In this document: positions 42,893 through 50,332 of the stretch, one piece after another
How the letters are laid out: each line of letters opens with the position of its first letter
How positions within the stretch are numbered: position 1 is the first letter of the stretch
NCBI RefSeq assembly: GCF_000721075.1
Contig: NZ_JOEQ01000003.1
Location: 248,001-312,000, forward strand
Reading direction: 5' to 3'
Length of the DNA stretch: 64,000 bases
Source: Streptosporangium amethystogenes
GTDB lineage: Bacteria > Actinomycetota > Actinomycetes > Streptosporangiales > Streptosporangiaceae
Made by a program: the position numbers and the translations under genes
Notes under the pieces: model-generated
Database searches by the model: none
Seen by the model: the letters and a program-made list of their open reading frames with translations, nothing else
Told to the model about the DNA's origin: nothing

Positions 42893-44047
42893 TCAGCGGC
42901 CGAGTTGGGCGAAGGACTTCTCCCAGCGTTTGGCGATCACCGAGATGTCGTAGCTCTGGGCCGTCTGGAGAGCGTTCTTGGCCATCCGGTGGCGGCCCTC
43001 CTCGTCGTCGATCATCTGGATCAGCCCGTCGGCCAAGGCGTCCACGTCGTCGGCGGGGACCAGCAGTCCGTCGATCCCGGGTGTGATGATCTCGCGAGGT
43101 CCACGGGGGCAGTCGAAGCTGACCACCGGCACCCCGGAGGCGAACGCCTCGATGATGGTCATGCCGAAGCCCTCGAAGCGGGAACTGACCGCGTGGATCG
43201 ACGCTTTGGCGAGCTCGCCCTCGATGTCACCGGTGGGGCCCATGAACGTGACGTTGTTGTGCAGCCGCAGCCTGACCGCCTGCTTGATGAGCTTGTCGCC
43301 GACCCGGCCCTCGCCGTAGATCCGCAGCTTCCAGTCGGGCCGTTCTTCGGCCACCCGGACGAACGCCTTCAGCAGCCGGTCGTACCCCTTGACCGGCACC
43401 AGCCTGCCCGCGGCCAGCACGATCCGGTTCTCCTGCCTGGATCGTGGACGCGGCCCGCCGGGCAGCCCGTTGCCGATGGTGAACACCCGGGTGGGCGACC
43501 CGTTGAGCATGTTCCGGTAGTCGTGCTCGTCGGCCTCGGTGAGGGTGACGACCGCGTCCAGCTTCGGGTACCAGGTCCGGATCTCCTCGAAGATCCCGGG
43601 CTGGTGCGCCTCGAAGTGCAGGTGCTCCTGGGCGATCGTGACGACCTTCCTGCGGGCGTACCTCGCGGCCATGATGTTGAGACCCGCGCGGGTGGTGATC
43701 AGCACGTCGCTGCGGAGCCTGCGCAGTTCGCGGACGAGGACCTCGTCGCTCCAGGCGCTGAAGGACGCGTAGGCGCGCTCCTCGGGGTGGATCAGCGCGC
43801 TCTCCCGCGCCCCCAGCCGCTCGGCCCTCTTCGTGTACGGCCAGCGGACCTTGGCCCCCTCCCGCAGGTCCACCAGCGAACGGAGCCTGACCCGGGAGCT
43901 CAGCGGCAGGAAGGGGGTGTCGGTGTGCTGGAAGACACTGACGACCTCGACCTCGTGCCGCTCGGACATGGCGGTGGCGAGGTCGAAGGTGGCGCGGATG
44001 GTGCCGCCCATGCCGTAGGCGTTGAGAATGAGAAAGGAGATCTTCAT
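42893..44047 (-). CDS. GT4-family glycosyltransferase
   Basis: 384 residues, GT-B fold. The N-terminal MKISFLILNAYGMGGTIRAT is the nucleotide-free acceptor-side start of GT4 enzymes. The C-terminal donor domain has AAGRLVPVKGYDRLLKAFV, SRFEGFGMTIIEAFASGVPV (EX7E motif region) and IDGLLVPADDVDALA. It would transfer a sugar from a nucleotide donor to a cell-surface polymer. Its ATG overlaps the stop of the upstream gene, so the two form one unit. Confidence 0.9.
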   Translation of the reverse strand: MKISFLILNAYGMGGTIRATFDLATAMSERHEVEVVSVFQHTDTPFLPLSSRVRLRSLVDLREGAKVRWPYTKRAERLGARESALIHPEERAYASFSAWSDEVLVRELRRLRSDVLITTRAGLNIMAARYARRKVVTIAQEHLHFEAHQPGIFEEIRTWYPKLDAVVTLTEADEHDYRNMLNGSPTRVFTIGNGLPGGPRPRSRQENRIVLAAGRLVPVKGYDRLLKAFVRVAEERPDWKLRIYGEGRVGDKLIKQAVRLRLHNNVTFMGPTGDIEGELAKASIHAVSSRFEGFGMTIIEAFASGVPVVSFDCPRGPREIITPGIDGLLVPADDVDALADGLIQMIDDEEGRHRMAKNALQTAQSYDISVIAKRWEKSFAQLGR

Positions 44048-44799
44048 GCTTTCTCCCCTTCGATGCTGAGCGCGACGGCGAGACTGTCGGTCTCGGTGTA
44101 GTACGGGCGGACCCTCACCTGCCCGACATGCTGGGCAGGAAAACGAACTTTGGTCTTCTTGTCCGTTATGTCATCAAGGCGGGTCGCCAGCGGCAGCCGG
44201 ACCCCGGAGAACTCCGCGTACAGGTCCCAGAAGACCCGGCGCCGCACCTGTGCCTCGGCCATCGGCGCGATCTCGATCGCTCCCTCGAACCACCGTCCCT
44301 GGAAGGTCGCCGGCCCGCTCACCGGCTCCGGTCCCCGGCGGGCCACCGCCACCAGCCTGGCCTCCCCCCGGATCGGGTCGCCGTACGCGACGGCGCCCTC
44401 GACGGCGATCACCCCGTCGTCCGCGGTCACCCGGATCACCTCGACGTACGGTTCGACCTCGCGGACCCGCAGGCCCAGTGTGCCGAGGGAGGTGCGGAAC
44501 GCCCTGATCTCCCGGCTGCGGCGGGTCTCGGCGTAGGACCAGAGCCCGTCGAGCGAGAACCCCGGGTCGTCGGTGGCGACCGGCTCGCCCCGGCACGAGG
44601 CCATCCAGACCCCCGGGGCCAGCACCGTCAGGTCCGCCGCCCCACATTCCTCACCGGTCTCCACATGCCGCAGGACGATCTCCGCGCCCGTCGGTGCAGA
44701 CCATTCGATGCTCAGCGTGTCGTCATCGCCTACCCGGCTCGTGACGGCCCGCCCGCTCACGGGCGGGACCACCCCGTGGCGCGCCTCGGTGCTCACCAA
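44044..44799 (-). CDS. Unrecognised beta-rich protein coupled to a glycosyltransferase
   Basis: 251 residues, no signal peptide or TM. Start GTG at 44799. The sequence has repeated beta strands (TLSIEWSAPTGAEIVLRHVE; YVEVIRVTADDGVIAVEGAV) and a VFWDLYAEFSGVRLPLATRL segment resembling the N-terminal regions that accompany CDP-glycerol/teichoic-acid type transferases. Four-base overlap with the following GT4 gene implies a joint role, perhaps in building a wall polymer; this is inference. Confidence 0.6.
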   Translation of the reverse strand: MVSTEARHGVVPPVSGRAVTSRVGDDDTLSIEWSAPTGAEIVLRHVETGEECGAADLTVLAPGVWMASCRGEPVATDDPGFSLDGLWSYAETRRSREIRAFRTSLGTLGLRVREVEPYVEVIRVTADDGVIAVEGAVAYGDPIRGEARLVAVARRGPEPVSGPATFQGRWFEGAIEIAPMAEAQVRRRVFWDLYAEFSGVRLPLATRLDDITDKKTKVRFPAQHVGQVRVRPYYTETDSLAVALSIEGEKA

Positions 44800-45256
44800 A
44801 ATTCCCCCGGCCTTCGCTGCTCATCCCCGTAGAGCAGGACGCTTCCCGTTGCTTTATAACAAAAGCATTGATTTTTGCCGTGAATCCTAACGACCCACAC
44901 TCATGCTTTGAGGTGATTTAGCGAGCAATGGTTCCATCTAATCGGAAAAAGGCAGGTAGGAGATGTACGGTCGCGGCGGTCGCAGCCCCTCACCAGCCGA
45001 TATCCGTCACATCGGGTTACCGGAAACTGCGCAGTGTCCGATATCGGCCAAAGTTGATCAGCCCGAACTCCGGTCCCCGCCAGACCACGATGTGCGCCTC
45101 CGAACCATCTGTGCCGCCCAGCCGGAAACCTCCCGACCATCGCGGTAGCGCACGTCCGCCTGCCCGCCGCCCCCGACACCGGGCCCGCTGATCGCCCCAG
45201 TGGGTTCCGGTCTGCCTAATTCCAGCATTTCAGCCTATATGACCGAAAAACGGGAA
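44800..45256. other. Intergenic, AT-rich promoter area, no gene seen
   Basis: The first 150 bases are unusually AT-rich (TTTATAACAAAAGCATTGAT near 44853) and probably hold the promoter of the glycosyltransferase pair. No small gene is supported. Confidence 0.45.
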
Positions 45257-45281
45257 AACCGCCTCCCGTCGTGAGGCGGTT
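45257..45281 (-). terminator. Rho-independent terminator of holB
   Basis: On the minus strand AACCGCCTC/GAGGCGGTT (9 bp, 7-base loop) is followed by TTTTCCCGTTTTTCGG, a real T-tract, rare for this window. The stem begins inside the holB stop codon. Confidence 0.85.
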
Positions 45282-46462
45282 CAGAGCCGGGGCTGACGCA
45301 ATGAAAGGGTCATCGACTCCACGGCCATCTGCGGGCTGACGTTGGCCGCCAGCCGCCTCCGGCAGCGCATGATGGCGTCGATCCTGCGCAGCGTGTCCTC
45401 CGGGGTGGAGGCCCCGGCCAGGCCTTCCAGATCGGCGCGGCGGTCCTCGCTGGCCAGTTCCACGTGCGCGCCGAACTGCACGGCCAGCACGTCGCGGTAG
45501 AACGCCACCAGGTCGAGCAGTGCCGCGTCGATGACGTCGCGCTTGGTGCGGGTCGCCCGGGACTTCTGCCGGTCCTCAAGGTCCTTGAGCGCCCCGGCAC
45601 CGCCGCGGATCAGCCCCCTGTTGAGCCCCTTTCCGGTGGAGCCCTCGCCGTAGACCTGGCGCAGCTCGGTGATCTCCGCCTCGTTCAGTACCGCCGTGAC
45701 CGCGGCGGCCTCGTCCTCGGCGGTCTTCACCAGGCGTTCGGCGGCCATCACGCACTCCCCGACGCCGGTGAGCGACCGGGGGATGGACAGCACCGCCTCG
45801 CGACGCGAGCGCGCCTCCTCGTCCAGGGCCAGTCTGCGGGCGCGGTCGATGTGCCCCTGGGCGGCCCTGGCCGCGAACTCCGCCATCGTCGGCGGCACGT
45901 TCTCGCGCGTGGCCAGCACGTGGGCGACCGCCGAGGTGGGCGGGGTGACGAGCGTGACGATCCGGCAACGGGACCTGATGGTGATCATCATGTCGTCCGG
46001 AGCAGGCGCGCAGAGCAGCCAGACGGTCTTCGGCGGCGGTTCCTCGATGGCCTTGAGCAGCGCGTTGGACGCCCCCTCGGTCGCCCGGTCGGCGTCCTCG
46101 AACAGCACGACCCGCCAGCGGCCCAGCGTCGGCGCCCCGGCCGCGCGCAGGATGAGCCTGCGGGTGTCCTTGATGCCGTACGAGAGCCCCTGCGGGCGGA
46201 CGATCTCCAGGTCCGGGTGGGAGCCGACCGACACCTGGTGGCACATGTCGCAGTGGCCGCACCCCTGCTCGGAGCAGAACAGCGCGGCCGCGAACGCCCG
46301 CGCGGCCTCCTCACGCCCGGACCCGGGCGGCCCGGTGAACAGCCACGCGTGAGTCATCCCGGCGCCGCGCCCCCCGGCCAGCAGGTCGGCCCCGGCCGCC
46401 GCGGCCCGGCCGAGTGTTACGGCGGCCCGCTCCTGGCCCACAAGATCATCAAAGACTCCCAC
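45281..46462 (-). CDS. holB: DNA polymerase III delta-prime subunit
   Basis: 393 residues. Clamp-loader AAA+ domain starting MGVFDDLVGQERAAVTLGRA. The P-loop is GPPGSGREEA, with Arg where the catalytic Lys would be, as expected for the non-hydrolysing delta-prime. The zinc module is CGHCDMC plus an upstream Cys, the Walker-B-like region VVLFEDADRATEGASNALLK, and the SRC motif is RSRCRIV. It opens the beta clamp together with delta and tau. Located 64 bp after tmk, the usual pairing. Confidence 0.93.
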   Translation of the reverse strand: MGVFDDLVGQERAAVTLGRAAAAGADLLAGGRGAGMTHAWLFTGPPGSGREEAARAFAAALFCSEQGCGHCDMCHQVSVGSHPDLEIVRPQGLSYGIKDTRRLILRAAGAPTLGRWRVVLFEDADRATEGASNALLKAIEEPPPKTVWLLCAPAPDDMMITIRSRCRIVTLVTPPTSAVAHVLATRENVPPTMAEFAARAAQGHIDRARRLALDEEARSRREAVLSIPRSLTGVGECVMAAERLVKTAEDEAAAVTAVLNEAEITELRQVYGEGSTGKGLNRGLIRGGAGALKDLEDRQKSRATRTKRDVIDAALLDLVAFYRDVLAVQFGAHVELASEDRRADLEGLAGASTPEDTLRRIDAIMRCRRRLAANVSPQMAVESMTLSLRQPRL

Positions 46463-46526
46463 GGACCCAACCTACCGCCGGCGCCGGTAACCGGGTCGGG
46501 ACCTCACGGCTCGCGGAGGCACCGGA

Positions 46527-48590
46527 TCAGTCGCGAATCGCCGGGATGGTCCCGGTGACGTCCTCCGACTCCTGTGGCACCGGGTCGGGCATGATCTCGC
46601 GGACCCGGTCGTAGATGAGCGAGGAGATCTGTTCCTGGGGCAGGGTCCCGTCGACGACCAGGTAGCGATCCGGCTCCGCGGCGGCCAGCGCCCGGAACTC
46701 GCGGCGGACGCGCTCATGGAACTCCAGCGGCTCCGACTCGATGCGGTCGGCGGCCCCGCCCAGCCGGGCCAGCCCCACCGACGGCGGGGTGTCGATGAGC
46801 ACGGTGAGATCGGGAACGAGCCCACCGGTGGCCCAGCCGTTGATCCTCTTGACCTCCTCGATGTCCAGCGCCCGGCCCGCGCCCTGGTAGGCCAGCGACG
46901 AGTCGACGTACCGGTCGGAGATCACCATGGAGCCCCGCTGGAGGGCCGGGCGGATGACCTTCTCCACATGCTCGGCCCGGTCGGCCGCGTACAGCAGGGC
47001 CTCCGACCTCGCGGACAGTCCCTGGTGCACCGCGTCGAGCAGGATCGCGCGCAGCCGCATGCCCACCTTGGTCGAGCCCGGCTCGCGGGTCTGTACGACG
47101 TCGAACCCCTGGTCGCGCAGCCAGATCGCCAGCAGCCTGGACTGGGTGGTCTTGCCCGACCCCTCGCCGCCCTCGAAGGCGATGAACATCCCGCGTTCCT
47201 GCTCGGCGCTCTCGGGGGCGAACCGCTCCCCGCGTGCCGCGGCGATCAGGTCGGCGACGATCGAGACGCCCCTGCGGTCGTCCATCTGCCGTAGCGCGAC
47301 ACTCCCGACGACCACCGCGAGCAACCCGCCGACCAGCAGCACCAGGTTGGAGCCGTCGAACTGGTAGACCGGCTCCTGCCCGACCCTGATCTCCCGCTCA
47401 CCGAACAGGCCCGCCAGGGTCGGCGCGACCGCGACCACCAGCAGCAGGGTCACCCGGGCGAGCGACTGCAGGAAGGAGAACGTGCGGCCCCGCAGGTTGT
47501 CGTCCACCTCCAGCCCGATCATCGTGTAACCGATGATCCAGGCGATCCCCGCGCACGCGCCGAGCAGTACGGTCAGCAGGACGACGATCACCAGGTTGTG
47601 GACGAGCGCGATCGCGACGAGGACCACCCCTGCCACCACGATCGACAGGCCGAACAACCGTCGCCGCGACAGCTCCCTCAGCAGCCTCGGCCCGAAGAAC
47701 ATGCCGGACGCCATACCGACGAAGACCGCCCCGAAGACCACGCCGTACGCCGCGTCGCCGCCGCCCAGCGCACCCACGTAGATCTTGGCCACCCCGACCA
47801 CCGCACCGCCGGCGGCGAACGCGCCCAGCATGCCGATGATCAGGCCGCGGATCAGCCGGTTACCGCCGACGAACCGCCAGCCCTCGAAGATCTGCCGCAG
47901 CACCGACGGCGTGGAGGTCGCGGCCTGCGCGCCGGCCTTCGGGATGTCCTTGAGCGAAAGGATGATGAAGGCCGAGACCAGGTAGGCGAGCGCGTTGATG
48001 AACAGCGCCAGGTAGGTCTCTCGCTGGGCGAAGAACGGCACCAGGTTGCCCAGGGCGTCGTCGGCGACCGACAGCACCGCGAACAGCAGCGCGGCGATCG
48101 GCGCGGTCCCGTAGGTGACCAGGAGGTTGAGCTGGTTGGCCTCCTCCAGCCGCTCCTTGGGCACCAGGTTGGGCACCGTGGCGTCCTTGGCCGGAACCCA
48201 GAAGAGGTTGACGCACTCGACCAGGAAGGTAGCGATGATCACCCACTGGTAGTTGCCGATCAGCGGGATCGACAGCACCAGCGCGAAGCGCAGGAAGTCG
48301 CAGAAGAACATCGTCATCCGCCGGTCGAACCGGTCGGCGAACGCGCCGGCGAGCGGACCCAGCAGGATGGCGGGGAGCATCTTCGCCACGAAGACGCCCC
48401 CGATGGCCAGGCTCTGGACCTTGTAGCCGGACCCCACCGTGAGGTTGCCCGCCAGGGCGGTCAGTGCCAGCAGGTTGAGCCAGTCTCCGAGGCTGCACAC
48501 CGACATCGCCGTCCACAGTTTGCGGAACGGGGTGTTGGCCAGCACGTGGGGGGGCTTGCGTCGCGCGGTGCTCCGGCCAAGGGTGGTCAT
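46527..48590 (-). CDS. tmk: MFS-like membrane domain fused to thymidylate kinase
   Basis: 687 residues. Residues 1-450 are a 12-helix MFS-like domain (PFRKLWTAMSVCSLGDWLNL; GPLAGAFADRFDRRMTMFF). Residues 468-687 are a complete dTMP kinase (P-loop FEGGEGSGKTTQ, DRYVDSSLAYQGAGR, lid SEPLEFHERVRREF). dTMP kinase makes dTDP for DNA synthesis. The fusion is known in several actinobacterial orders, but the MFS substrate is not known. The start at 48590 is chosen because TACGCT lies six bases upstream with no Shine-Dalgarno, suggesting a leaderless mRNA. Confidence 0.9.
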   Translation of the reverse strand: MTTLGRSTARRKPPHVLANTPFRKLWTAMSVCSLGDWLNLLALTALAGNLTVGSGYKVQSLAIGGVFVAKMLPAILLGPLAGAFADRFDRRMTMFFCDFLRFALVLSIPLIGNYQWVIIATFLVECVNLFWVPAKDATVPNLVPKERLEEANQLNLLVTYGTAPIAALLFAVLSVADDALGNLVPFFAQRETYLALFINALAYLVSAFIILSLKDIPKAGAQAATSTPSVLRQIFEGWRFVGGNRLIRGLIIGMLGAFAAGGAVVGVAKIYVGALGGGDAAYGVVFGAVFVGMASGMFFGPRLLRELSRRRLFGLSIVVAGVVLVAIALVHNLVIVVLLTVLLGACAGIAWIIGYTMIGLEVDDNLRGRTFSFLQSLARVTLLLVVAVAPTLAGLFGEREIRVGQEPVYQFDGSNLVLLVGGLLAVVVGSVALRQMDDRRGVSIVADLIAAARGERFAPESAEQERGMFIAFEGGEGSGKTTQSRLLAIWLRDQGFDVVQTREPGSTKVGMRLRAILLDAVHQGLSARSEALLYAADRAEHVEKVIRPALQRGSMVISDRYVDSSLAYQGAGRALDIEEVKRINGWATGGLVPDLTVLIDTPPSVGLARLGGAADRIESEPLEFHERVRREFRALAAAEPDRYLVVDGTLPQEQISSLIYDRVREIMPDPVPQESEDVTGTIPAIRD

Positions 48591-48596
48591 AGTGTC

Positions 48597-48602
48597 AGCG
48601 TA
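48597..48602 (-). promoter_or_regulatory. Putative -10 box of leaderless tmk transcript
   Basis: Minus-strand TACGCT (TAnnnT) ends six bases before the ATG. No -35 match is evident. Confidence 0.4.
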
Positions 48603-48793
48603 TCCAGGTGCTCGCTGGGCTGGGGAGAACATGAGCCAGGCGGAAATGCCCGGCTGCCCGTCGCATGAGGGTAACGCCCCCGCCCTGTGCCCCGCAGGTA
48701 CCACACCCGAAAAGAAGCGTCAGTTGCTCGTGTTTCCAGTGATGTGTCTTCCTCTTCCCGGACCGGTGCGCCTGCTTTCCGCTCGTTGCGAGG

Positions 48794-50200
48794 TCAGTGG
48801 AGTTTCTCGTTCCGGACTTCCAGCAGGGTTATCTCGGGTGGGGCGCCCACCCGGACCGGTGGCCCCCAGAAACCCGCGCCCCGCGTCACGTAGACCTGGG
48901 TGCCGTCCACCTCGCCGAGACCGGAGACGACCGGCTGCTGCATCGGGACGATCAAGTTGAAGGGGACCATCTGCCCTCCGTGCGTGTGGCCGGACAGCTG
49001 GAGGTCCACCCCGTAGGTGGCCGCCTGGACCGCCTGGACCGGCTGGTGGGCGAGCAGAACCGTGGACCGGGAGCGGTCACGGCCACCCAGCGCCCGCTCG
49101 AAGTCCGGACCGTCGCCCGATGCGACGCCGCCGACGTCGTTGACCCCGGCGAGATCGAGCACGGCTCCCCCATGGGCGATCTCCACACGCTCGTTGCCCA
49201 GCGGGCGGACGCCGAGTTCGCGAAGTTCCTCGATCCACTCCTGCGGGCCGCCTGCGGTGTAGTACTCGTGGTTGCCGGTGACGAAGTAGGCACCGTAGCG
49301 GGATTCGAGATCCTTCAGGGGCCTGGCCAGCGGGCCGAGCTCGGCCACCGTGCCGTCGACCAGGTCGCCGACCACGGCGACCACGTCGGCCTCCAGCGAG
49401 TTGATCATGCGAACGATGCGCCGGGTGTGCTCCGTACCGGTGAGCGGGCCCAGGTGAATGTCGCTGACGACCGCGAACCGCAGGCCGTTCAGGCGCGGAT
49501 CCAGCCTGGGCAGCACCACCCCGACCGACTCGATCACCGGGTCACCGAGAGCGGTCCTGATCCCGAACCCGATCGTGCCGAGCGCCCCCGCCCCGGCGGC
49601 GACCGCCGCCGTACGGGCGATGAACAGCCTCCTGCTCAGCCCGCCCGCCGTGTCCTTCCGCTCTCCGCCGCGCGGCGTGCCTCCAGGACCCGGTACGACC
49701 ACCACCCCACCGACCGCGGCCTCCCCACGGTCCGTCCGGGCCGTGGAGACGGACCGGAGGGAGCGCTCGGGGTGAACGACGGCCACGGACGCCGGTGTGA
49801 CGGCGGTTTCGGATCGAACGGCGAGCTCCGGCCGCGCGGCTCGTTTCGCACGGCGGGCGACCACCCCCGGCGGCACCCGGCGCCGCTCGGCCCGGTGCTC
49901 CACTCCGCGCACCACCAGCAGGGCCACGGCCCTGGGGATCTCCAGGACCACCAGGAACACGAGGAGGTAGAACATCGTCGCGATCCAGAAGAATCCCGGC
50001 CACGCCAGGAAGTGCCCCCACTCACTGCGGGAGGCGACCAGCGTCACGGGGGCGAGCACCGCCAGGCCGACGAGGATCAAGGTCAGCACCCGGCGGGTCC
50101 GCCCCGGCCGGGTGGTCGAGCGGACCAGCCGACGCCACAGGTAGTAGTGGACCACCGTGATCGCACAGATGACCAGCGACACGAAGCCCACGATCGTCAC
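48794..50200 (-). CDS. Membrane metallophosphoesterase
   Basis: 468 residues from GTG. Two to three N-terminal helices (IVGFVSLVICAITVVHYYLW; FFWIATMFYLLVFLVVLEIP), a basic linker, one more hydrophobic segment (LFIARTAAVAAGAGALGTIG), then a calcineurin-like phosphoesterase with VSDIHLGPLTG, GDLVDG, VTGNHEYY, LAHQP and SGHTHGGQ, all metal ligands present. Similar membrane proteins (YkuE/YaeI-like) hydrolyse phospholipid head groups or related phosphodiesters; the substrate here is unknown. Confidence 0.9.
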   Translation of the reverse strand: MTIVGFVSLVICAITVVHYYLWRRLVRSTTRPGRTRRVLTLILVGLAVLAPVTLVASRSEWGHFLAWPGFFWIATMFYLLVFLVVLEIPRAVALLVVRGVEHRAERRRVPPGVVARRAKRAARPELAVRSETAVTPASVAVVHPERSLRSVSTARTDRGEAAVGGVVVVPGPGGTPRGGERKDTAGGLSRRLFIARTAAVAAGAGALGTIGFGIRTALGDPVIESVGVVLPRLDPRLNGLRFAVVSDIHLGPLTGTEHTRRIVRMINSLEADVVAVVGDLVDGTVAELGPLARPLKDLESRYGAYFVTGNHEYYTAGGPQEWIEELRELGVRPLGNERVEIAHGGAVLDLAGVNDVGGVASGDGPDFERALGGRDRSRSTVLLAHQPVQAVQAATYGVDLQLSGHTHGGQMVPFNLIVPMQQPVVSGLGEVDGTQVYVTRGAGFWGPPVRVGAPPEITLLEVRNEKLH

Positions 50201-50332
50201 TTGCCTTCCCTCTCGCGCCCACCGGCCATCCCGGCGCGTTCCGAAGAACGCCCGAAACGGCGAATGCGTTCCCAGCGGGTGCGGAAACCCCGCGAGCCAG
50301 AGCCCCGTACGAGGTGCCCTGGCTCGGCGGCG

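Noticed and set aside
42419..44101. 560-codon plus-strand frame
   Set aside because: Antisense to the sigma factor and the GT4 enzyme, both with clear motifs.
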